A stretch of 10,016 nt of DNA from RUG191 sp045642225. Lineage in GTDB: Bacteria; Bacillota; Clostridia; Lachnospirales; Lachnospiraceae. Each line of letters begins with the position of its first letter. The first letter of the stretch is position 1. Both the position numbers and the translations under genes were made by a program. The stretch covers positions 1-10,016 of the forward strand of contig JAZUIN010000125.1 in assembly GCA_045642225.1 (NCBI GenBank). Reading direction: 5' to 3'. This document shows positions 1-5,659 of this stretch, in pieces. A model generated the notes under the pieces. That model was not told the origin of the DNA. It did no database searches and worked only from the letters and a program-made list of their open reading frames with translations.

Positions 1-1581
1 GGAGATAAGATTGTCCTTGAGTATTACATGGACATTCTAGGCAATGAGAGTATGCAGGTGCTTGAGAGTGCCTTCTTAAATAGTGCATATCATAGTGGTA
101 TGAAAAATCATTTAGATGAAGCAATCTTAATGGCAAATGAAATGCCTGGGAAAGAGGCATATTTTGAAACACTTTTGTCAGATTACAAGAAACTTGATGA
201 AGTTCCTTTTGACTATGAGAGAAAGATGGTCTCAGTTCTTACTGACGGACCAGAGGGGAAAGGAATCTTTGTTAAGGGTAATGTCGACACAGTTACAAAG
301 CATTGTACTAAGATTTACTTTAAAGGACAGGTCCTGCCAATAGATGAGAATAAAGAAGAAAGCATTCATGCTGTAGTAGATGAAATGTTAGAGGATGGTA
401 TGAAGGTACTTGCCGTTGCCTATAAACCATTTGAGGGCGAAACATTATCTAAAACTGATGAGAATGATTTAATTCTCTTAGGGTATTTGGCTTTCTTTGA
501 TGCACCCAAGGAGTCTGCAAAAAGTGCTCTTGAAAAACTTAAAGGTCTTCATGTCGAGACAAAGGTTCTTACAGGAGATGAAAGTAGTGTAGCTGTTTCA
601 ATCTGTAAGAGGTTAGGAATCAATGTTACGGAGAAATACTCTGGATCTGATTTTGAGATACTTTCTGAAGAAGAGAAGATATTGGTAGCCCATAGGTGCA
701 CACTGTTTACAGAGCTTACACCTAAGCAAAAAGCTCAGATAGTAAAGATACTGCAGGACAATGACCACTCGGTTGGATTCTTAGGGGACGGAATGAACGA
801 TCTTCCTGCAATTGTTGAGGCAGATGTTGGTATTTCAGTAGACCAAGCCTCTGATGTAGTGAAAGAGGCCTCTGATGTTATTTTGCTTCAGAAAGATTTG
901 AATGTATTAGAAGCAGGAATATTAGAGGGTAGAAAAGCATTTGCTAACACGAGGAAGTATATTAAGATTACGGCATCGTCAAACTTTGGTAATATTCTCT
1001 CTATTGTGGTAGCGAGTATATTTTTACCATTCCTACCAATGACTTCTTTGCAGTTATTATTACTAAATTTGCTTTATGATATTCTCTGTCTCATTCTGCC
1101 TTGGGACAATGTGGATGAGGATATTTATTCATTGCCGCAGGAATGGTCTGGCAAGAATCTTGGCAGATTTATGCGTTGCTTTGGACCGATAAGCTCTGTT
1201 TTTGATCTGGTTACATTTGGGATTTTGTTTTATTTTATCTGCCCTAAGTTAAGCGGTGGAAATGAAGCTTTGTTCATTACTATTTTCCAGACAGGGTGGT
1301 TTTTAGAATCTATGTGGACACAGGTACTAATACTTCACCTGCTTAGGACGAAAAAGCTTCCATTTATTCAAAGTAGACCGGCTGCCTCTGTTATGGGAGT
1401 GACGATACTTGGAATTGTAGTATTTACCGCATTTGCTTTTACGAACATGGGTGGTTTGTTTGGACTTTCCAAGATGCCAATGGGATATTTTGGATTCCTT
1501 GCGGTGGTAGTGGTATGCTATATGATTTTAGTATCCTTAGCAAAAGTATTATATGTAAATAAATATCAGGAATTAACATAA
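1..1581 (+). CDS. mgtA: MgtA-type Mg2+-importing P-type ATPase, C-terminal part (5' end outside window)
   Basis: This is the 3' part of a P-type ATPase that moves Mg2+ into the cytoplasm across the cell membrane. The reading frame is open from base 1. The first codons (GDKIVLEY) correspond to the residues just after the DKTGTLT phosphorylation motif in the second ATPase of this window, so that motif and membrane helices M1-M4 lie upstream. Visible are the nucleotide-binding domain (KGN at 274-282 where KGA is usual), the TGDES motif near 568, the hinge motif GDGMNDLPAI at 784-813, the stretch ASSNFGN and six C-terminal hydrophobic helices. LLYDI...LPWD and LLRTKKLPFIQSR closely resemble enterobacterial MgtA as I remember it. 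Oddities are GDGMNDLPA rather than GDGINDAPA and TELTP rather than ARLTP. Thirteen bases separate it from the next gene, so they are probably co-transcribed. Family assignment is secure; Mg2+ specificity is inferred from the family. Confidence 0.95.
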   Translation, partial: GDKIVLEYYMDILGNESMQVLESAFLNSAYHSGMKNHLDEAILMANEMPGKEAYFETLLSDYKKLDEVPFDYERKMVSVLTDGPEGKGIFVKGNVDTVTKHCTKIYFKGQVLPIDENKEESIHAVVDEMLEDGMKVLAVAYKPFEGETLSKTDENDLILLGYLAFFDAPKESAKSALEKLKGLHVETKVLTGDESSVAVSICKRLGINVTEKYSGSDFEILSEEEKILVAHRCTLFTELTPKQKAQIVKILQDNDHSVGFLGDGMNDLPAIVEADVGISVDQASDVVKEASDVILLQKDLNVLEAGILEGRKAFANTRKYIKITASSNFGNILSIVVASIFLPFLPMTSLQLLLLNLLYDILCLILPWDNVDEDIYSLPQEWSGKNLGRFMRCFGPISSVFDLVTFGILFYFICPKLSGGNEALFITIFQTGWFLESMWTQVLILHLLRTKKLPFIQSRPAASVMGVTILGIVVFTAFAFTNMGGLFGLSKMPMGYFGFLAVVVVCYMILVSLAKVLYVNKYQELT

Positions 1582-1594
1582 GGGGGAATTATTC

Positions 1595-2089
1595 ATGAAG
1601 AAAAATATTGAATATGCAAATCTAAATTCCTCTTTGCTTGTTTGGTTGGTTGATAAACTAAAAGGTGCACCATCTGATTTGCAGGGTGCAAGTGTACTAC
1701 ATGATCATATGGAGGATTTGAGAAGTGGAAAGTGTAGTTCTTTAATTCTTGAAGCATCTGATGAAGTGAAAGAAACAAACTTTTCAGATAGCATTGTGTA
1801 TGAAGAGATGGAAATCATTCCTAAATACCGCAGGGTGTTAGTTGCGGGAGAAGAAATTTCTCTTACTCCCAAAGAGTATGAAATATTATATTTCCTTGCC
1901 AGCAATCAGGGAGAAATATACACTAAAGAACAGATTTATAAAGCAGTATGGGCGGATGAATATCTGATGGATGATAGTAATATCATGTCATTTATACGTA
2001 AGCTTAGAAAAAAGATAGAGCCAAATCCGGATGCACCAAAGTTTATATTAACTGTATGGGGAATCGGATACAAATTTAATGATAAATAA
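1595..2089 (+). CDS. Receiver-less winged-helix DNA-binding protein (OmpR/PhoB type)
   Basis: This 164-aa protein is a probable transcription regulator. Residues about 73-162 form a complete OmpR/PhoB-type winged helix: ISLTPKEYEILYFLASNQG, then the EQIYKAVW helix, the recognition helix region SNIMSFIRKLRKKIEP and the wing GIGYKF. Residues 1-70 do not look like a phosphoacceptor receiver: there is no acidic pocket, phosphorylatable Asp or Lys context, and the region is too short. It is therefore not a standard response regulator, and its N-terminus may sense something else or mediate protein contacts. The ATG follows AGGGGGA with good spacing. The gene sits 13 bp after the Mg2+ ATPase and 14 bp before the HD gene, which suggests an operon and possibly local control. 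Proteins of this DNA-binding family usually bind direct repeats with about 11-bp spacing; such repeats occur at 2795-2816 and in the elements near 3560, 5574 and 7373. The link is inference. Confidence 0.88.
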   Translation: MKKNIEYANLNSSLLVWLVDKLKGAPSDLQGASVLHDHMEDLRSGKCSSLILEASDEVKETNFSDSIVYEEMEIIPKYRRVLVAGEEISLTPKEYEILYFLASNQGEIYTKEQIYKAVWADEYLMDDSNIMSFIRKLRKKIEPNPDAPKFILTVWGIGYKFNDK

Positions 2090-2103
2090 AGGAGAGTGTA
2101 AAC

Positions 2104-2763
2104 TTGATTACATTTGATCAAATAAAAAATGATGAAACAATAAAAACATATATTCAGGCTGCAGATGATTCTCTTTGTGAACTTGGCTTTACTGAACATA
2201 GCTTTGCCCATGTAACATATGTGGCAGAAAAAGCAGGATACGTTTTAGAAAGTTTGGGATATCCAGAGAGAATGGTAGAAATTGCTAAAATTGCTGGGTA
2301 TATGCATGATATTGGCAATGTAATTAACAGGGTTGATCATAGTCAGAGCGGTGCTGTTATGGCGTTCAGAATTTTGGATAATATGGGCATGGATCCAAGT
2401 GAAATAGCACTTATAATTTCTGCAATAGGAAATCATGATGAGGGAACTGGGGTACCTGTTAGTCCGCTTGCAGCCGCGCTAATTTTGGCTGATAAAAGTG
2501 ATGTAAGAAGAAATCGAGTTCGTAATGAGGACATGTCTTCCTTTGATATACATGATAGGGTTAATTATTCTGTAAAAAAATCAGAGCTTAAGATTAATGA
2601 AGCTCATACGATTATTAAACTGAAGCTTTTGGTAGATACACATTTGGGTTCAGTTATGGATTATTTTGAAATCTTTATGGATCGAATGATGCTTTGCAGA
2701 AAGGCAGCTGAAAAGTTAGGTCTGCAATTTAAGTTAATGATTAATGAGCAGCAATTAATTTAA
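2104..2763 (+). CDS. HD-domain (HDIG-type) phosphohydrolase-like protein
   Basis: This 219-aa soluble protein has a metal-binding HD domain. Ligand-type residues appear in the expected order: His36 in HSFAH, His68-Asp69 in GYMHDIGN, His79, His111 in GNHDEG and Asp130 in ILADKSD. HD proteins mostly hydrolyse phosphate esters or nucleotides; the substrate here cannot be read from sequence. It lacks the HDxxED motif of RelA/SpoT or MESH1-type hydrolases, so it is not an obvious partner for the alarmone synthetase encoded downstream. The start is TTG at 2104: AAAGGAG lies nine bases upstream, and no in-frame ATG occurs before conserved sequence begins. The 14-bp gap to the winged-helix gene places it as the third gene of the ATPase operon. 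No convincing terminator hairpin follows it. Confidence 0.88.
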   Translation: MITFDQIKNDETIKTYIQAADDSLCELGFTEHSFAHVTYVAEKAGYVLESLGYPERMVEIAKIAGYMHDIGNVINRVDHSQSGAVMAFRILDNMGMDPSEIALIISAIGNHDEGTGVPVSPLAAALILADKSDVRRNRVRNEDMSSFDIHDRVNYSVKKSELKINEAHTIIKLKLLVDTHLGSVMDYFEIFMDRMMLCRKAAEKLGLQFKLMINEQQLI

Positions 2764-2794
2764 TTACGTGCGACTATTACCTGATAATCGAATT

Positions 2795-2816
2795 CTTGCT
2801 TTTTTCTTGCTTTTTT
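2795..2816. promoter_or_regulatory. Exact 11-bp tandem repeat, candidate operator upstream of the 2886 gene
   Basis: CTTGCTTTTTT occurs twice back to back (2795-2805 and 2806-2816). On the opposite strand the unit is AAAAAAGCAAG, which shares the pattern AAA-n2-GCAAG with the 11-bp tandem unit AAATCGCAAGG of the three repeat elements downstream. Eight bases further on is TATAGA (2825-2830), a possible -10 hexamer with no good -35. This is the geometry expected when a PhoB-type activator replaces the -35 box. The repeat and its period are visible; operator function is inference, and low-complexity T-runs make chance similarity possible. Confidence 0.35.
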
Positions 2817-2869
2817 ATTTGAAATATAGACAGTAAAGAGCAATTCTTTCATTATTAAATAAAAAGCAA
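2807..2869. repeat. Inverted repeat in the leader of the 2886 gene
   Basis: The left arm TTGCTTTTTTATTT (2807-2820) is matched by the right arm AAATAAAAAGCAA (2857-2869), complementary apart from one extra T in the left arm. The arms are 36 bases apart. The right arm runs into the AAAGGAG ribosome site of the next gene (2868-2874), so if paired in RNA it could limit access to that site. The arms are very AT-rich, so the stem would be weak and may be chance. Confidence 0.3.
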
Positions 2870-2885
2870 AGGAGAACATTTTAGT

Positions 2886-3533
2886 ATGATTAGATCTAAT
2901 GTTGTAAGACTTACATCCATGCAGGCTGTTGCCTATCGTCAAAAATTGCCATCAGGCGGTTCGGGAATTGTTATTTTAAAGAAGGGTATCTCACAGCCAG
3001 GAATTGCGTCTATCAGTAAATCTTCCGGAGAGGCCATTTTGACAACCAATACGCCAGTGAATGAATATCCACAAGAAGCTTTTGCAGAGGCTATAGCACT
3101 CACAAATGGTATGCCATATAGAAAACTTGGTGGAGTAAAATATGTTGATGAGGTAGTTGCTGAAAACGATGACGAGACTGTTGAGGCAGTTCCAGAAGAG
3201 TCAATTGTCAGCATGGAAGAGTATCAGGCAATTATAGCTACATATACCAATAAAGATGATAAGTTTTCGTATGATCTTCTAAATAAAGATTTGATTAAGT
3301 TAGCAAATAGTAACAAGCAAGTACAGGCGATGATTGCCGATGGAAGTGAAGAGGAAGATATATGTGTTTGTCTTGCAGGAATTCGTTTTAGAGATTTAAC
3401 TGGAAATGCAGAAATTACAGATGAGCAGGTAAAAAGCATCGTTGTAATGTTAGATGAAATCTATGATAAGGGAGTGTTTAAAGAGTTGAAATCAGAACTC
3501 AGAAAAATGCTTTCAAATAGCAAAAGACAGTAA
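2886..3533 (+). CDS. Unrecognised 215-aa soluble protein
   Basis: I do not recognise this family. No signal peptide or membrane segment is visible. The N-terminal part (1-88) is rich in Gly, Ser and Ile with short beta-like stretches (GSGIVILKKG, GEAILTTN) and ends in GMPYRKLGGVKYVDEV. A strongly acidic linker follows (about 90-107, ENDDETVEAVPEE). The C-terminal part (110-210) is charged and looks mostly helical, with the motif AGIRFRDLTGN near 164-173 and a Lys-rich tail. A two-domain cytoplasmic protein is a fair description. The ATG is preceded by AAAGGAG at a rather long distance of about 11 bases. It lies 122 bp after the HD gene and is followed by repeat copy A with a terminator, so it may be the last gene of the first transcription unit or a separate unit. 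The reading frame itself is convincing. Confidence 0.8.
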   Translation: MIRSNVVRLTSMQAVAYRQKLPSGGSGIVILKKGISQPGIASISKSSGEAILTTNTPVNEYPQEAFAEAIALTNGMPYRKLGGVKYVDEVVAENDDETVEAVPEESIVSMEEYQAIIATYTNKDDKFSYDLLNKDLIKLANSNKQVQAMIADGSEEEDICVCLAGIRFRDLTGNAEITDEQVKSIVVMLDEIYDKGVFKELKSELRKMLSNSKRQ

Positions 3534-3550
3534 AATATTTTGATGATTTA

Positions 3551-3614
3551 TTTCTTGCTAAATCGCAAGGAAATCGCAAGGTTTTAGCCATGTGAATTTC
3601 CTTGCGTTTTTTTT
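3551..3614 (+). repeat. Repeat element copy A (with terminator arm)
   Basis: This is the first of three near-identical noncoding elements, starting 17 bases after a stop codon. In order it holds CTTGC (3554-3558), two exact tandem copies of AAATCGCAAGG (3560-3570 and 3571-3581), TTTTAGCCATGT, then ATTTCCTTGCG (3596-3606) and eight T. GCTAAA (3557-3562) and TTTAGC (3583-3588) form inverted arms around the tandem repeat. Copy B (5565-5628) differs at three of 64 positions; copy C (7366-7406) differs at one of the 41 core positions and lacks the terminator arm. Confidence 0.9.
3564..3614 (+). terminator. Rho-independent terminator formed by repeat copy A
   Basis: CGCAAGGAAAT (3564-3574) pairs perfectly over 11 bp with ATTTCCTTGCG (3596-3606), followed at once by eight T. 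The loop is long (21 nt) and contains the second tandem unit, which could instead pair with the same right arm over 7 bp (3575-3581 with 3600-3606). An upstream hairpin, 3551-3558 with 3565-3572 (8 bp including one G-T, 6-nt loop), excludes the long stem but is compatible with the short one. It should end transcription of the 2886 gene. Confidence 0.75.
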
Positions 3615-3645
3615 ATATATATAGGATGGGGTGAAACATTTATTT

Positions 3646-3674
3646 TTGTTTCCATAGGGAAACGCTGGTATAAA
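3646..3674 (+). promoter_or_regulatory. Candidate promoter with palindromic operator for the alarmone synthetase gene
   Basis: TTGTTT (3646-3651) and TATAAA (3669-3674) are separated by 17 bases, and TGG just before the -10 gives an extended -10 (TGnTATAAA). The -35 is weak (three of six) and the -10 good (five of six). A perfect palindrome, GTTTCC-ATAG-GGAAAC (3648-3663), fills the spacer, a usual site for a repressor. The same bases could form an RNA hairpin, but the predicted start near 3681 leaves the palindrome untranscribed from this promoter. A terminator just upstream makes a promoter here necessary unless readthrough occurs. Confidence 0.55.
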
Positions 3675-3706
3675 CAAGGAATGTATTGAAGTGAAAGGAG
3701 TGTAAC

Positions 3707-4279
3707 ATGGAACAATTTTGGACTAAGGATAAAATAACCAGATATGAAGAAGCTCAGAGAGTAGTGATGGCTAAGCTGAGAATTATAGATGAAAAATATT
3801 GTGAGAAAGAAGGTCATCATTATATCAGATTCATGGAGTCTCGGTTAAAAACAGAAGACAGTATTCAAAGTAAATTGATTAGAAAAGGAGTGGATAACAA
3901 GAGTAAAAAGCCTGTTGAAGTACTGATACGGGATGTTGCAGGCGTAAGATGTGTTTGTTATGACATCAATCAAGTTTACAAATTTGTAAAGGCAATAAAG
4001 AAAGATGAAGAATTAAAAGTCATAAAACAAAAGGATTACATCAAAAATCCTAAATCGAGTGGATATCAAAGTTATCATATGATTATACAAATAGAAGGTG
4101 TCTTGGTTGAGTTACAACTTAGAACCTTGCTAATGGATGCATGGTCTTCTATGGAGACGATTGTTGCATATAAAAATACAGAAAACATATCTGATAGCTT
4201 AAAACATGAGATTAAATCTCTTTGTAAAGCATGTAGAAAGGTGGATAAGGAAATATATAAGGTCCTAAAACAAAAATAG
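3707..4279 (+). CDS. Small alarmone synthetase, RelA/SpoT-domain (p)ppGpp synthetase
   Basis: This 190-aa cytoplasmic protein transfers pyrophosphate from ATP to GTP or GDP, giving (p)ppGpp. It matches the synthetase domain of single-domain RelA/SpoT homologues. Visible are ESRLKTEDSI (44-53), IRDVAGVRCVC with Asp76 and Arg81, KDYIKNPKSSGYQSYH (109-124) with the substrate-contacting Lys, Tyr and His, and VELQLRT with catalytic Glu135, followed by MDAWSSME. All key synthetase residues are present, so it is probably active. There is no HD hydrolase domain, TGS or ACT domain, so degradation must come from another protein. Length fits the small-synthetase class (RelQ/RelP type). The ATG is well placed after AAAGGAG. 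It has its own candidate promoter at 3646-3674 and is followed after 97 bp by the EAL gene, joining two second-messenger systems in one unit. Confidence 0.92.
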   Translation: MEQFWTKDKITRYEEAQRVVMAKLRIIDEKYCEKEGHHYIRFMESRLKTEDSIQSKLIRKGVDNKSKKPVEVLIRDVAGVRCVCYDINQVYKFVKAIKKDEELKVIKQKDYIKNPKSSGYQSYHMIIQIEGVLVELQLRTLLMDAWSSMETIVAYKNTENISDSLKHEIKSLCKACRKVDKEIYKVLKQK

Positions 4280-4329
4280 AAACATTTAAGTCACAGTATC
4301 TGGGCATAGGTACTAAATCACGAAAAAGA

Positions 4330-4379
4330 AAGGAACGTATGTAAAATTGTTTCTCAATTAACATACAAGATAGCCTATG
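4330..4379 (+). promoter_or_regulatory. Structured translation-start region of the EAL gene with a start-stop codon pair
   Basis: The only good ribosome site, AAGGA at 4330-4334, lies 42 bases before the ATG at 4377. Between them is a hairpin: GTATGT (4337-4342) with ACATAC (4361-4366), and AATTG (4345-4349) with CAATT (4355-4359), 11 bp with a small internal loop. Folded, it would bring AAGGA to about 12 bases from the ATG. The hairpin's left arm also holds ATG-TAA (4339-4344), four bases after AGGA, a one-codon reading frame. In-frame stops at 4359 and 4371 rule out an earlier start for the EAL protein. Confidence 0.5.
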
Positions 4380-5546
4380 AAGAAAAATAAAATAGAAATG
4401 GTGAAGAAGATTTTAAACGAAGAAAGCTTACGAGCTGTGTATCAACCAATTGTATCATTAAAGGATGGAAAAATTCATGCATATGAAGCTCTTAGTAGGA
4501 TCACAGATGAAAGCATTGGAATTAACATTGCGGAGTTATTCGTACTTGCAGATAAATATGATTTGCTGTGGGAACTAGAAAAACAATGTAGAACCAATGC
4601 TCTTAAATATGCAAAAGATAAACCAAAGGGAGCAAAACTTTTCATAAATATTGATGGGAATGTACTAAGGGACGATTCGTTTCAAAAGGGATTTACAAAG
4701 GAAAAGCTAAAAAAATATTCAGTAGATATAAAGGATATTGTGTTAGAAATTACAGAACGTAGTGATTTTAATGATAGAGATCTACTTGAAAGTATTATGA
4801 CTCATTATAGAGAACAGGGATACATGCTTGCACTTGATGATTTGGGTTCAGGATATTCAGGCCTTAACAGATTGCAAATAATAAAACCTAGTTATATTAA
4901 GTTAGATTTTGAATTGGTACATGAAATTCATAAGGATAAATCCAAAAAATCACTTGTTCGTATGCTTGCAAGATATTGTGAGGATATGGGATATAAATTG
5001 ATTGCCGAAGGAGTAGAGAACGAAGAGGAATTAAAGTGTTTAATAAATCTTGGTGTTGAATTTGCACAGGGATTTTTCTTAAAACGGCCTGGTACTGATT
5101 TTGGAAAGATTGATAAGAAGATAGAAAAAATAATAAAAGAATGTCAGAAAAAGAAATCTGAACATAAACATAGAATAGAATTCATAGGAAAGATGGGAAC
5201 AGTATTATATCCGTCATGTAATATTAGTCACGCAAAGAATTTATTTATAAATGATGAGAATTTGTTCTTTGTTGGAGTTGTGGATGAAAAGTGCAAATTT
5301 CACGGTTTGTTAGATAGAAAAATAGTTATGAAATATGACGGAGATGATACCAGTACTGTAGATTCAATTATGATAAAGGACATTTTGCAGATAGATGCGG
5401 ATAAATCATTTAAGAATGTTATAGGGAAAATTGTAATGCGTGAAGAGGATAAGATTTATTATCCTTTTGTCATATTGAAAAAGGGGAGATATTACGGTAT
5501 TGCAACACTAAGGGATCTCCTAAATGAAATTGGAAAAGAACTGTGA
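4377..5546 (+). CDS. EAL-domain c-di-GMP phosphodiesterase with C-terminal CBS-like pair
   Basis: This 389-aa cytoplasmic enzyme should hydrolyse cyclic di-GMP to pGpG. Residues about 16-240 are an EAL domain with the metal and catalytic set intact: YEAL (Glu37), Asn91 in FINID, Glu124 in LEITER, Asp154-Asp155 in DDLGSGYSGL, Lys175 in IKLD, Glu211 in AEGVE and Gln231 in QGFFLKRP. This favours an active enzyme. A Lys-rich linker (243-265) leads to two CBS-like repeats, about 268-320 (ending FHGLLDRKIVMKY) and 327-387 (ending YYGIATLRDLLNEI). CBS pairs often bind adenine nucleotides, so activity may respond to ATP, AMP or a similar ligand; that is inference. No GGDEF domain or membrane segment is present. 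It follows the alarmone synthetase by 97 bp with no terminator between, and repeat copy B closes the unit. Confidence 0.92.
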   Translation: MKKNKIEMVKKILNEESLRAVYQPIVSLKDGKIHAYEALSRITDESIGINIAELFVLADKYDLLWELEKQCRTNALKYAKDKPKGAKLFINIDGNVLRDDSFQKGFTKEKLKKYSVDIKDIVLEITERSDFNDRDLLESIMTHYREQGYMLALDDLGSGYSGLNRLQIIKPSYIKLDFELVHEIHKDKSKKSLVRMLARYCEDMGYKLIAEGVENEEELKCLINLGVEFAQGFFLKRPGTDFGKIDKKIEKIIKECQKKKSEHKHRIEFIGKMGTVLYPSCNISHAKNLFINDENLFFVGVVDEKCKFHGLLDRKIVMKYDGDDTSTVDSIMIKDILQIDADKSFKNVIGKIVMREEDKIYYPFVILKKGRYYGIATLRDLLNEIGKEL

Positions 5547-5564
5547 TATTACGCAAATATTATA

Positions 5565-5628
5565 TTTCTTGCTAAATCGCAAGGAATTCGCAAGGTTTTA
5601 GCCATGTGAATTTCCTTGTGATTTTTTT
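5565..5628 (+). repeat. Repeat element copy B (with terminator arm)
   Basis: This is the second copy of the element, starting 18 bases after the EAL stop codon. The tandem units are AAATCGCAAGG (5574-5584) and AATTCGCAAGG (5585-5595), followed by TTTTAGCCATGTG. It differs from copy A at three of 64 positions: one in the second tandem unit (5587) and two at the end of the terminator arm. It overlaps an in-frame extension upstream of the mgtC-family start, but that extension is not considered coding. Confidence 0.9.
5578..5628 (+). terminator. Terminator or attenuator formed by repeat copy B
   Basis: CGCAAGGAA (5578-5586) pairs over 9 bp with TTCCTTGTG (5612-5620), with one G-T pair, then one A and seven T (5622-5628). 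The second tandem unit (5589-5595) can compete for the same arm (5614-5620), and CTTGC (5568-5572) can pair with GCAAG (5579-5583). Only 31 bases separate the T-run from the next ATG and no promoter is visible there, so the downstream genes probably depend on readthrough or on a promoter overlapping the element. Confidence 0.65.
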
Positions 5629-5659
5629 ATGCTTATTTATGCAGGGAAGGAGAGTTGCT

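Noticed and set aside
137..343. Second + strand frame inside the first ATPase
   Set aside because: It overlaps conserved nucleotide-binding domain sequence and resembles no protein; chance open frame.
1593..2436. Several minus-strand open frames opposite the winged-helix and HD genes
   Set aside because: The + strand frames encode recognisable domains with ribosome sites; the minus frames have neither.
2749..2770. Terminator right after the HD gene
   Set aside because: AATTAATTTAATT is palindromic DNA but leaves no room for a hairpin loop, and the later T-runs at 2800-2816 are not preceded by a GC-rich stem.
4280..4376. c-di-GMP riboswitch before the EAL gene
   Set aside because: Only a weak hairpin (4295-4300 with 4309-4314) and the start-region hairpin are seen; the conserved blocks of known c-di-GMP aptamers are absent and the 97-base gap is too small for aptamer plus platform.
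5606..5659. In-frame GTG extension of the mgtC-family gene
   Set aside because: It would translate the terminator stem and T-run of repeat copy B, has no ribosome site, and ATG 5660 has an excellent one; MgtC proteins normally begin close to the first helix as here.
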